A stretch of 64,000 nucleotides of DNA. Source: Amborella trichopoda. Taxonomy: Eukaryota > Streptophyta > Magnoliopsida > Amborellales > Amborellaceae. Location of the stretch: contig NW_006495875.1 of NCBI RefSeq assembly GCF_000471905.2, positions 193,041 to 257,040 of the forward strand, in the 5' to 3' direction. The translations under genes and the position numbers were made by a program. The notes under the pieces are model-generated. The model saw nothing but the letters and a program-made list of their open reading frames with translations, was not told the DNA's origin and ran no database searches. Of this stretch, positions 38,301 to 46,900 are shown in pieces. Within the stretch, counting starts at the first letter, position 1, and each line of letters starts with the position of its first letter.

Positions 38301-41300
38301 TACATAGCCATTAAAGGAATGTCATCCTGGTGGCATGGCAACAATATAGTTTTTCTTTTAATGTGGAACTTCAATTGATGATCCTGTGGTGGTTTACTCA
38401 ATCTGTAAATCGGGGCGATCATTTTTACTGGTTTTGGACATGCCACAATTCATTTGATAGTACGGAATGTAAATCTTCTTGTAGGGATAGATTTTGATTC
38501 CTATTCTGGAATTAGCAATCATTCTGTTATTTCAAATATTGCTGTCCGGATATACCATTGAAACTTATCCCTTTTCTTGTGTACCTGTTGCATCCTCCTT
38601 TATATTCACCTGGTGTGACAGCGCCTAAGAATACTTATCGATAATGGTAAAAACCATCGAGAGTAAATATGCACCTTATCTCACAACATGTAAATTATTC
38701 AAATCATTATATATAAACGAGTTCCATCGGTGTGTCGCTGAATTAAGCTTGTCAAATTCCCTTCGGTGGGCACATATCAGCTGGGAAGGGAAGTAGTTCA
38801 ACTCCTTGGCTGTTTATGGGGGAGTCGATAGGTAAATTCCGGAAACCAAAAAGTGTAATGAGGCATTTTTTCAGTGTTATAAGATATATTTTCAACAATT
38901 TTTACGACTTTACTTGTGTTTTCTGAAAATTTGAGTATTTAAAGTGCATTATGAAAATTTGAATATATCTGGGCTATTTTTAAAGTTTTTTTTTTTTGAT
39001 AGAAGTTAACATTTGTATTGCTATAAAGTTGGAGTACAATATGGTTTAAAGTTAACATTTGTATTGCTATAAAGTTAACATTTGTATTGCTATAAGGTTA
39101 ACATTTGTATTGCTATAAAGTTAACATTTGTATTGCTATAAAGTTAACATTTGTATTGCTATAAAGTTAACATTTGTATTGATAAAAGTTAACATTTGTA
39201 TTGCTATAAAGTTAACATTTGTATTGATAAAAGTTAACATTTGTATTGCTATAAAGTTAACATTTGTATTGCTATAAAGTTAACATTTGTATTGCTATAA
39301 AGTTAACATTTGTATTGATATAAAGTTAACATTTGTATTTGCTATAACATTTGTATTGCTATAAAGTTTAACATTTTTATTGCTATAACATTTGTATGGC
39401 TATAACATTTGTATTGCTATAACATTTGCATTGCTATAAAGTTAACATTTGTATTGCTATAACATTTGTATTGCTATAAAGTTAACATTTGTATTGCTAT
39501 AAAGTTAAGAGTCCAATATGGTTTAAATCAGAAAAAATATGTCAGTCACCCCTATACAAGAAATGGGCTTATAGATTTGCCCGATTACAATAGATTTACA
39601 ATGAGATTACAAAAAATGGGCTTATAGGTTGCCCCTTTACAAAGAGATTTATTGTTGCGTTTACCCTCTATGGTCCAAAGAAAAAAAGGAGATGAGCCGG
39701 GTTTGGTCTTCAACTTGGGCCCTTGTCCCGTCCTTTGCCAGGAGATCAGTTAACTCGTTTGACATCCTCGAGGTATGCATCCAAAAGACGACCATATCCC
39801 TGCAAGTGTATGCGATCTCATCAAAAATCGAAGTGAGATACCATGGAGGAGTGGATTTCTCGGTTGCCCATGATATAATATTACTCGTGTCAACCTCTAC
39901 TAAAAGGTATCGGCCCCAAGAGTGATTGAAGCTTTGATGCCCAAGAGCAGGGCCATTGCTTCGGCATACTGAGAATCTTGAAAGCCAAGATACTCGGAAA
40001 AGGTAAGCAAAATTGTGCGATGGTGATCTCTGAAGATACCTCCCACACCTGCATGACCTGGGTTCCCCCAGAGAGCAACCATTGAAGTTAAGCTTTATAA
40101 CTCCTTCTGGGGGTGGTTGCCAGTTGTGAGATTTTTGCACCCTACGTGGACGGTGATGCAGGATGTTTTCCCAGTGGCTTAGGAAGGTATTTGTTGAGAA
40201 CCCCGAAAAGATCCGCTGGTTGGATGCCCAAAAAATTACCAGAGATGTAACCTTGTGGAAAAGTGTTGGACCTTTGGCAGTAGTGCCATGGAATATCCTG
40301 AAGTTTCTATCTTTCCAGATAACCCAAACGATGGCCGCCACTGCAGCCTTCCAAAGGATTCGGCCAGTGTGATGCAGGGTCCGAAGATAAGATGTCCTTG
40401 ACTGTCGGAGGTGTTACCCATTGGACCTCGAACAGCTGCAACATTTGACCCCAGAGATCATGAACCATGTTACAATGGATGAAGAGGTGAGGGTTTGATT
40501 CTTCCTCGCACAGACACATGACATCTGTTGGGAATAGGGATCCCTTTCATTTGAAGCTGATCCAGTGTAAGAGCCCTTTGAGACCCCGCTATCCAATTGA
40601 AAATCTGCACTTTAGGAGGCTCTATTGTGGACCAAACCTTGGATAGTATAGAAGGTGGGTTAAGAGGGAAAGTGGGAGGTTGGATAAGCCTTTTGTAAAA
40701 TGAAGCCACCGAGAAAATACTAGAGGGTGCAAGAGACCATACCAACAAATCCCTCCCTTGTGTTAAATGAAGGAATTATGTAATACTGCTGAAAGAGAGA
40801 GAAAGTCATTTGTTTCCTCATTAGAGAGGTTTCTTCTGAAGGAGGGGTTCCACACTCTTCTACCTCCCACTACTACCATTTCCTCCGCGAAGTGGAATCT
40901 TTGTTAGAGAAAATGGAGTAAAGGGAGGGGAAGAGATCCCTTAAGGGAGTGTGTCCGAGCCAGAGATCTGACCAGAAGCGCACTCTTGTTCCCTCTCTTG
41001 GATGAAATTTCTAAACAGTTATGCTGATATTTTCAAATTTTGTCAGGAATCTTGTCTTCGGTTCTGTTTAGGGCGGAAGCCAAAGACTTGGGCCACAGCA
41101 TAGTGAACTCGACACCACTGCTTGAAGATGTATTATTCTCTGCTGAATGAAAGCATTTTGAACTCCTATGTTTTATCATTTAGAATGTTCTCCTTTGAGA
41201 TGCTTATTGAAGTATTGACTAGCTTCCGTCTCTGTTTTGGCTTCTCATTTTGTTTGTTAATGTGTCATGTAGTTTAAAAAAGTAGCTTTGTTTAGTCTTA

Positions 41301-41839
41301 AGTTGATCGTACCACAATTGATTGGCCCTTTGTAATAAATTTTTTGACGTTTTATAGGCAGATCAATAATATACAGCTCTGATTGGACCCTCTTGGGCTT
41401 GTATTGCATGACCATTTCGGTCACCTCCCTTTGTAATTCCTACTATTATCTAATGCAATTATAGTGAACTTCTCTAAAAAAAATAATATACAGCTCGGAT
41501 TATTTTTATTATTTTTCAGATGGTAGATATAGCTGTATCTCTAGCAAAAGTTGCTGATGTGGACCGGAGCCTGGGCAATGAGGGCATGGCTATAAATGGA
41601 TTTCAGGAAGCCATAAAATGCTTGGAAAGCCTCAAATTAGACGCGAATGAAGTTGCTTTGGAAAAAAGGGTACAGTCTTTTTTGCTAAGATGTACTCATT
41701 TGCGTCCATGCATCTTCCCACTGAATGTCCTGAAGTTAGAATTTATTGCTCGTGTGTTTTGCAGCGATTATCAGTGCTCGAGTTTCTTCATGGCCAACTT
41801 GCTGAACGTGAGAACTTGCTTGCCCCACCCACAGCTTAA
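11840..41839 (+). CDS. NCA1: NCA1: RING-finger/TPR protein required for catalase activity
   Basis: Seven coding exons: 11840-12105, 12218-12455, 12582-12727, 34860-34947, 35432-35578, 41520-41669, 41765-41839. They sum to 1110 nt (369 residues plus stop), slightly shorter than the roughly 400 residues of Arabidopsis NCA1. An N-terminal RING-like finger has CVIC at 67-70, CSH at 83-85, C88, C91 and CPIC at 98-101. A C-terminal TPR-like helical region (about 217-345) includes [20 protein letters not shown] and [15 protein letters not shown]; the end reads [17 protein letters not shown]1 is known to interact with catalase and to be needed for its folding and activity, hence for H2O2 removal under stress. 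The start is the ATG 28 nt after an acceptor (11811-11812), so a 5' UTR intron is likely. Donors after exons 3 (TG|GTCTTT) and 4 (GAG|GTTCTC) are weak. Each junction keeps the frame. Confidence 0.93.
12990..14544 (+). mobile_element. hAT element, internally deleted, with TIRs and 8-bp target duplication
   Basis: The ends CATTGTTTCGAAA and TTTCGAAACACTG form a short inverted repeat, flanked by GGTTTAAT (12982-12989) and GGTTTTAT (14545-14552), matching at 7 of 8. The subterminal regions are GC-rich with repeated CCGCCTAGGCG-like motifs, unlike the AT-rich surroundings. At 13450 a short plus-strand reading, [18 protein letters not shown], matches the N-terminus of plant hAT transposases, then breaks; the rest of the transposase is missing. 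Confidence 0.88.
15173..15187. repeat. Poly-G run
   Basis: An uninterrupted run of 15 G within a purine-rich stretch. It may be difficult to sequence accurately and could form G-quadruplex structure. Confidence 0.85.
15253..15392. repeat. 70-bp tandem duplication
   Basis: Two copies of a 70-bp unit beginning TTGTAGTCAGGTTTGGAGTA lie head to tail with almost no difference between them. The second copy continues into the LINE fragment, so the duplication arose inside or beside it. Confidence 0.95.
15291..15700 (-). mobile_element. L1-type LINE fragment, antisense to NCA1
   Basis: The minus-strand reading contains [20 protein letters not shown] followed by SFWANNT, the segment between the zf-RVT and RNase H domains of plant L1-like ORF2 proteins (compare [12 protein letters not shown] at about 40.3 kb). 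Only about 400 bp is present and it is broken, so it is a dead fragment. Confidence 0.7.
16413..16786. other. Assembly gap of 374 N inside a (GA)n microsatellite
   Basis: Ns replace sequence inside a GA-rich microsatellite of copy A. Frames reported across it are meaningless. Confidence 1.
17324..18148 (-). mobile_element. 5'-truncated L1-type LINE with 13-bp target duplication
   Basis: On the minus strand this fragment ends in a poly-A tail (poly-T at 17324-17336). It is flanked by TGTGGCCCATGTT (about 17312-17324) and TGTGGTCCATGTT (18149-18161), a target duplication with one difference. Minus-strand text such as [15 protein letters not shown] near 18060 is equivalent to [16 protein letters not shown] of the larger LINE near 30.95 kb, placing it in ORF2 after the reverse transcriptase. 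Frames are broken. Confidence 0.82.
18214..18883. repeat. GC/GA-rich repeat unit, copy B
   Basis: This 670-bp unit repeats copy A in the same orientation, from CCTAGTCTAGGCTAGGC to GCCCTTAGCTCGCCCACGTGGG, with its own (GA)n tract at about 18332-18365. It differs from copy A by scattered substitutions and small indels and lacks the LINE. Confidence 0.9.
18884..19182. other. AT-rich spacer before the long inverted repeat
   Basis: No coding content. Its last part (19129-19172, CCATGATCCAAAATTGACTT and on) is repeated in direct orientation immediately after the inverted repeat, at about 22813-22852. Confidence 0.6.
19183..22808. repeat. 3.6-kb near-palindrome (long inverted repeat)
   Basis: The left arm (19183-21020) is matched by the reverse complement of the right arm (21028-22808) over its whole length, down to a central hairpin CTTAATG-AGTAAAA-CATTAAG with a 7-base loop (21014-21034). 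In the segment I aligned by eye, 19261-19320 against the reverse complement of 22671-22730, 56 of 60 bases agree. Small indels make the arms differ by about 60 bp. Landmarks found in both arms include AAAATGTTCTTAAGGA, CTCCATTATGGAGA (with variants), ATTGTACTGAGCACGCCG and ACTTCCCCATGGTCCCT. There is no convincing coding region. It lies within NCA1 intron 3, so the pre-mRNA could fold into a long hairpin. Transposon type unknown. Confidence 0.93.
22829..22908. repeat. 40-bp tandem duplication
   Basis: Two copies of a 40-bp unit beginning TCTTCTCAAA and ending AAGCTAGCTAA lie head to tail, with one substitution between them, just right of the long inverted repeat. Confidence 0.95.
23262..23390 (+). 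repeat. Possible tRNA-derived SINE
   Basis: The segment contains TTAATTGGTTAGCGC, resembling an RNA polymerase III A box, then about 35 bp later GGCTCAATTCTTACC, resembling a degenerate B box (GGTTCGANTCC). A short AT-rich body follows and ends at a (TG)n tract. It does not fold as an intact tRNA. The call is tentative. Confidence 0.35.
23415..23652 (+). repeat. Direct repeat 1 of a CATG-rich pair (LTR-like)
   Basis: This stretch is repeated in the same orientation at about 26193-26425. Shared blocks include ACATGGCACTCAAGTGATTA, GAGCATGCATAAAGGGAGAG and GGGATGGGATTCGTGCA. The two copies differ by scattered substitutions. They could be remnants of LTRs or of a larger duplication; no gag-pol sequence lies between them. 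Confidence 0.8.
23967..24538 (+). mobile_element. Short non-autonomous hAT element with 8-bp target duplication
   Basis: The ends CAGTGATTCAAAAA and TTTTTGAAACTATG form an imperfect terminal inverted repeat, flanked by CCCAAGTG (23959-23966) and CTCAAGTG (24539-24546), matching at 7 of 8. Subterminal CCTAGGCGG-like motifs resemble those of the element at 12990. A short plus-strand reading at 24341 ([19 protein letters not shown]) is a relic of the transposase N-terminus, so it is probably a deletion derivative of the same family. Confidence 0.85.
24540..24905. repeat. GTACATGT-rich low-complexity tract
   Basis: Imperfect repeats of TGTGTATG, GTGTACATGTAC and CATGTCATG dominate. GTATTAATGTGAGTATGCAT at about 24760 recurs at about 26012, linking this tract to the CATG-rich repeat pair. 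Confidence 0.7.
25906..26192. repeat. CATG-rich low-complexity tract
   Basis: Imperfect CATGT/TATG repeats with TATATATATA lead directly into the second CATG-rich direct repeat. On the minus strand the tract includes a TATA-box-like run, as an LTR promoter might, but this is weak evidence. Confidence 0.5.
26193..26425 (+). repeat. Direct repeat 2 of the CATG-rich pair
   Basis: Second copy of the repeat at 23415-23652, same orientation and nearly the same length, separated by about 2.5 kb that now includes a hAT insertion. Confidence 0.8.
26666..26696. repeat. (TG)n microsatellite
   Basis: About 30 bp of TG with two interruptions (GCGCG). Confidence 0.9.
27495..28250. repeat. 379-bp tandem duplication
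   Basis: Two head-to-tail copies begin ACATAGTTATC (27495 and 27874) and share GGAACCCGTTACCGTAAAGT, ATACCGTGGTTTATAGGTGC and GACTACTGACTACTTCTT. They differ by scattered substitutions and short indels. No coding content is visible. Confidence 0.93.
29191..29235. repeat. (TA)n(TTTA)n microsatellite
   Basis: A run of TA dinucleotides is followed by TTTA units. Confidence 0.95.
29236..30121. other. Purine-rich stretch next to the LINE poly-A tail
   Basis: Long runs of GAGA/AAGA character on the plus strand. No gene, domain or clear repeat border is visible. Confidence 0.4.
30122..34750 (-). mobile_element. Near full-length L1-type LINE, antisense to NCA1, inactive
   Basis: On the minus strand, in 5'-to-3' order: an acidic stretch at 34502-34311 that may be the end of ORF1; an apurinic endonuclease-like region (33998-33228, with GGIWIVWNP and SFVYGSNN); reverse transcriptase (32835-31391, with [19 protein letters not shown] and an intact YADD at 32171-32160); zf-RVT (31315-30876); RNase H-like end (30460-30251, with [12 protein letters not shown] and THIYKEVNS); poly-A tail (poly-T at 30122-30136). 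The order matches plant L1 ORF2. Several frame changes and stops (for example shortly after YADD) make it non-autonomous. It lies just upstream of NCA1 exon 4. Confidence 0.9.
34965..35284. other. Assembly gap of 320 N inside a (CT)n microsatellite in NCA1 intron 4
   Basis: CT repeats border the gap on both sides (34951-34964 and 35285-35333). The repeat starts three bases after the donor GT of intron 4, so the sequence next to that splice site is uncertain. Confidence 1.
36156..38146. mobile_element. Non-autonomous hAT element with perfect 8-bp target duplication and nested LINE
   Basis: The left end GATGGTTTAAAA and the right end TTTTGGAACACTG form a decayed inverted repeat; both are followed inside by CGGACTGGT/ACCAGTCGG-type motifs. 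The flanks are identical, GGTTCAAT at 36148-36155 and 38147-38154. There is no transposase. A L1-type LINE fragment (about 36830-37770) sits inside it. A direct duplication of about 160 bp (starting about 36569 and 36729) includes the LINE 3' junction, so it formed after the LINE arrived. Confidence 0.87.
36830..37770 (-). mobile_element. L1-type LINE fragment nested in the hAT element
   Basis: The minus-strand text holds a zf-RVT to RNase H linker (AIWTERNK near 37.6 kb) and an RNase H-like segment ([12 protein letters not shown] near 37.35 kb, spread over two frames). A poly-T run near 36825 marks the 3' end. It is 5'-truncated and dead. Confidence 0.78.
38985..40790 (-). mobile_element. 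5'-truncated L1-type LINE with expanded 3' end
   Basis: On the minus strand a zf-RVT-like part (40748-40307, with [20 protein letters not shown]) is followed by [16 protein letters not shown] and an RNase H-like domain (40341-39661, with [28 protein letters not shown] and [13 protein letters not shown]). The 3' non-coding end is expanded into a minisatellite and ends in a poly-A tail (poly-T at about 38988-38998). Frame breaks show it is inactive. It is antisense to NCA1. Confidence 0.87.
39004..39508. repeat. 22-23-bp minisatellite, about 22 copies, in a LINE 3' end
   Basis: Units of AGTTAACATTTGTATTGCTA plus TA or TAA repeat about 22 times, with some shortened units of about 16 bp near the right end. 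Both borders carry the same flanking word (GGAGTACAATATGGTTTAAA on the left, GAGTCCAATATGGTTTAAAT on the right), which shows that the array grew from a single copy within the LINE 3' region. Confidence 0.95.
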
Positions 41840-43923
41840 GTTCATGAAGAGCGGATTATATATCCCCTACTTCCATGAGCAAATAAGATGTATATTATAG
41901 GATCCCTTAACTCGAATGAGTAATAAATATTAGTAGCAGGTCTATGGTATGTGGTTGCAATTCCCTGTTTAAAAGCAGCTCTGTGGACTTCTTGTCATCC
42001 CACCTCCCCCCTTAAAAAAACCCCGGGTCAAAGCTGTATATATGTGTGAACTTATGAATGATAGCAGCGGGGTTGCCAAAAATCAATAACGTGGAATGTG
42101 AAATGCTGCTCCTTTGTCTCTTCTTCTAATGATGTATACATATCGGGCATGATCTTGTAGAGAAGTTGCTTATAAGTTTTCGCAGCATTTAACATTTGAT
42201 TTGGAGGGTAAGGAACATGATGACCATTACTCGGCCTGTACGTTGGGGTAGCGGTAAGGTAGCTGTTCTTCCATTTGGCCTTCAAAATTTTCACATAACA
42301 TTGCCCTACCCTCTTCTTGCTTGCTTGTAAATTTGGATCTGGTTTTTCTCCAGGGTCATGTATAAGGTAAAATGGTAGATGTATTTTTTAATGGGTGAGG
42401 ACATAAAAGGCTCCAAAGTCGTTCCCTTATTGTCCAATAGCAGAAACAAAAATGCTCAATGCCATTGTACTTTGTCATAATTATCAAGTTCAATGGATGA
42501 TATATTAATCAGATTTGGGGCTTTTGGGGATCTCCAAAAACATATGCTCCATCACCAATGCCATTTTACTTTTTCATAATTATCGAGTTCAATGGATGAT
42601 AATTAATGGGCAGGTGCTTGAAATGCGGCACATGGCTTGTGATGGACTGCTGCCTCACACACGTCTCTCAGAATAAATACATATTGGTGGATGCTTAGGT
42701 CCAAGTTATTCATTTGAACCCTGAGGCAGAATTTCGCATGTTACATATTATATACACAACAATCTAATTTGTTGCAAGGCGTGCTATGATGGGCTGGCCT
42801 GAATTTACTCCTCTATAACTTGGTTTGCGGTTCTTAAATTCAGACTCGCATACAAGCACCCGTCCCATGGGCCACCTTTAGCCTGTTCGCAGCCAAAAAA
42901 TTTGCATATATGGACAACGTATATTTACATACTCATTTATTGACTTCAGTTTTTCTTTGTTGAATTTAACCTGTTTTATCATTTGAACAATATGGTATTC
43001 ACCTGTACGTGCGCACCATACCCTTGCGTCCGAGGGTAAAAAGAGTATTTTCTTGATCTAAACTCTGAAGCGGACCTTAGAATTAACCAGAAGTATTTTC
43101 AGAGAAAAACAAGAATTGAGTTTTGCCTGAACACTTAAAATCGCAGTAAGGGGATTTTTCAAAGACAAGTCATATGAAAGCCTCTTTAAAGTTGGCCCAT
43201 AGAAGTACCCTTGAACAATGTTTAACCGGAGGGAGTAAAACACATGATATGCTCCCGCTTGTATTTGTGCGCATTTCTTTTCACACGTATAAACATGCAA
43301 ATATGTAACCTTTTGTGTATTCAGGGATTAAAGATCAGTGTTGATGTGTCATGAAGATAAACGCTCGCTTCATTTAACATCAATTGCATCTTATGTTTCT
43401 TCTCTGCAAGCCTTCAAATGAATCATAGCAGTGTACTGTAACGATGATATTCTACTCACATTCACTATTCACTACATCTTCCATTTAAGTGTCTGGAAAT
43501 TATTCAGTTTGTAAAGCCCATGCCTGCAGCCAGTAGCAGAAACTACAGAAATGCTGATGCAGCTGAATGATCAAAGATAAACGTCATTTCCTGTGTGCAT
43601 TTTGTGCTGATGATGCAAACATTCAATCTGCTATGCCAATTGGACATTCTCAGGAATCACTGGTGTTGGAGAAACGCATACAATTCGTTTGCTCCAAAAG
43701 CAGTTGTTAATACAACATTCATATAACAAAAATGCCCTTCGAACATCTCCCCTAGAGGAACTCAGCATTTTTTACAGGAGGGTCATGCCAAGGGAACAAA
43801 AACATTTCAATCATAATAAATATACAATCAAAACATGAAATTAGCCAAGGAAATAATACAACAGAGCAAATATGAACAATTGAACAAAAACGAAAAAGAC
43901 AAATCAAAGGAGAAGAATCGTAG
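41840..43923. other. Intergenic region between convergent NCA1 and SPK1
   Basis: About 2.1 kb separates the two stop codons and must include both 3' UTRs. A partial duplication of about 50 bp (ATTATCAAGTTCAATGGATG near 42480 and ATTATCGAGTTCAATGGATG near 42580) is visible. The 80-residue minus-strand frame at 42052-42294 has no recognisable content. Confidence 0.6.
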
Positions 43924-46900
43924 TTAAAGCTCTGATAGAATGGCAGGGATATAATGAGAGAGCTCTGCAGTGAGAGACTGAAACCCATTCACAAGCTGTG
44001 TGTGGAAATCCTGGTCCTCATCACCAATCAACCTTGAGTGAACCCGTATCGCTCGCTTGCAAACAGCCATAAACTCAAGAAGGGCAGCAATCAGTTGCTG
44101 CAACTCTTGAGACCTCAGTCTTGTCGCTGGCTCCCCTGACAGGAAAGCTGTGCATACACCCAGGACTCCACTGTTCACCTGCACCAATCCCCCAACAAAT
44201 TTTTCTCATATTCAAATCAAAGAAGGGAAAAAGGGGACAAGCGAGAAAGAAGATGATGCCCTTTTATTTTTGTAACTATGGCTCCTATTATGCGTCTTTC
44301 AAAGACCATTCCAGATCAAGACATTCACTAACAAAAGTAAAACTGCAGTTATAATCACTACAAAGGCATCAAGAGCCTTGAGACTTGAAATGCTTCAGAA
44401 GGGAATTGACTCTACCTTTCCTGTTCCATGTACACAGTCTCAAGTATGATAAGATATTTGCATTTCAAATAGGTTAAGCGATAAAGAACCGCCTTAAGTA
44501 ATGTGAGATATTCTAGTTTACATAGGATGACAAAAGTAAAACTGCAGTTATAATCACTGCAAAGGCATCAAAAGCCTTGAGACTTGAAATGGTTCAGAAG
44601 GGAATTGACACTACTTTTCTTGTTCCAAGTACACAATCTCAAGTATGATAAGATATTTGCATTTCAAATAGGTTGAGCGATAGAGTACCATCTTAAGTAG
44701 TGTGAGATATTCAAGTTTACATAGGATGATTGATAAGAGTGAAGACAAACTCACCTGAACAGCAACACTGCCTTGCAGTATTCTCTGTAGGCTCTGAAGC
44801 CTGGGGAGTTGGTCACCATCAGAGCTGCGTGGCTCTTCAAGCTCCCCCCTCAGAGCAGCCGTCCTCGTCTCTATCATCCCGATCGCATTCTCCACAGGGG
44901 AGAACTCAAGGGACTCTGATTTCACCACCAGGAGCCTGTTTACCAGAGCTGGGAACGACCCCTCTGTTTGAAGGACGGTGCGCCGCTTCCATTGGTCCTC
45001 AAGCCCTCCTTGGGTCTTCCCGTTTTTTGTGAAAGGGGTATCAAACAAGAAGCGATCAAATACACGTGCACGCATGCTCCCTGTGGAAAGAGAGAATATC
45101 CTCTCCCTCCTACTCCCCAAGTCCTCATCCTCCATGACTGGGTCCACTGACGTAATCTGAAGATAGCAAACACCAGGTTGCAATTCGTCTGCATTGACCT
45201 GTCGAGAGTCTGGTATTATATGCAAGGTGTGACTGCCATCCATTCTTGACTCATAAATATGACTTAGTTTCTCCATTATATCTCCCAAACGAACATCACG
45301 GGCCTCTCTGTATACATATTCCTTCCTATCCAGTTTCCCGAATCGACTCCCATAGAACCCTACCCTGTAATAAGTGGCATCAGTGAATGGAATGGGGCTC
45401 GTTTCTTGCTCAAGGATAGCTTCATAGATGTTGGTAAGAGAAGTATGACATTTTGCAAGCTGTCCAAATGCCCTGCGGCTCTTATACACTGGAATTATGA
45501 GCTCCAAAATGTTGGCGCAAAAGTGGTGGAGCTCTGCCTGAGAAAAGAGCTTATTGGCTAGTTGTAGGTACTTCACAGCTGAGTCAACCGTGAGCTTTGA
45601 TGCACCATAACCTTCCACTTCAGCAGCTGCTGCTTCGGCAGTAACTGCACTGCTGACCATTGGACAAATTTTACGTAAAGCAGCAACATGTTCCCTGCTC
45701 CACACAGCATCATTCCTTCCCACAAGAGCCTATAGACAATATTCTCAGAAGAGCAAGGCATGTGAGTGTGTGGATGAAGGTTGCTGCATATAATACATAC
45801 TTACACACACAAACACATGCACATGTGCACACACACACACAAACACTAGTACGTTGCAAGTGTCACTGAAATATTAATCATTTGAACAAATATCAAAATT
45901 TAATTATTATACTTGTGTGAATTTCAATACTTCAAGGAAATAACAATTATAAGTTAGAAAAGATGCATTATAACCTTCTTGTGGAAATTTGGTCAAAAAG
46001 AGAAAAAAATTAATTGAATTTGTGGTCACATCTTTACTTGTATGTTTCATGAATATAGAGCGTATATGTTTTATGAATATAGAGATAATTAACTTCAACT
46101 TCAATTAAAATAAATATTAACATCTATTATTACATCAAACATATTTATTAACTTGTATATGTACATTGCTACAAATAATATCTCAAATTTGATGAGCAAT
46201 AGATATTTTTTTCTCCCTACATTTTACCTTACCGCTAAATATGACAATAGTCAAAGAGCTTGTAATTAAAAAAGGGAAGATGTGAGAAATATACAAAAAT
46301 TCAAACCACAGGAAGATAACATTTTTTAAAACAACATTAAAAGAAGAAATAATGTTTGTAATAACAAAGACTAAAAAGGTAATGCCTTACACAATAAAAT
46401 AAAAAGACTGCTTCAAAACATACAGATCAAGAGCGACATAGCACAGATGGAAAACCGCAAAAGAAGAGCAAGAGCCGACAAGAAAATTAAAAATCAATTA
46501 TAAATAGTTTTTAATATCATTAAATTCACAATTAAAAAAAATTAACAAGGAATCTTCAAAAAAGAATTAACGCTAGTGTGGAGCAGGGAATCTTATTTCG
46601 CCATTCTGCTCTATCAAGGGCCATACCCTCAGTTAGACCATAAGTCACAATCTCCCTTCTTGCTACTTCTATCCATGTCCTTTTCGGCCCTCCCTTTCTT
46701 TTTAGAGCCTTTCACTTGAACCAAATCACTCCTAACCGGTGTTGTTCGAGGTCGACGCTGCAAATGGTCAGACCACCTAAGTTTACTTTCCCTAATTTTA
46801 TCATCGATTGGAGCTACCCCTAAATTCCCTTGTATGTATTCATTCCAAATTCTATCATTTTTTATCTTCCTACACATCCATCTCAACATTGTCATCTAAA

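Larger units (their letters stand above)
35579..41519 (+). other. NCA1 intron 5, 5.9 kb
   Basis: The intron runs from CCCAG|GTACAC to ATTTTTCAG|ATGGTA and contains a hAT element with a nested LINE fragment (36156-38146) and a second LINE fragment with an expanded minisatellite (38985-40790). Stretches 35580-36147 and 38155-38980 hold nothing I can name. Confidence 0.9.

Noticed and set aside
39004..39508. Regular repeat array resembling a CRISPR
   Set aside because: Units are 22-23 bp and contiguous, without unique spacers, in a plant LINE 3' end; it is a minisatellite.
42052..42294. 80-residue minus-strand frame between NCA1 and SPK1
   Set aside because: No recognisable motif, no splice or promoter support; left as intergenic.
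44611..45723. 370-residue frame extending past position 44755
   Set aside because: The real SPK1 exon ends at the donor at 44755; the extension VSLSSLLSII is intron read-through, and codons from 45729 down belong to the exon upstream of the first in-frame ATG.
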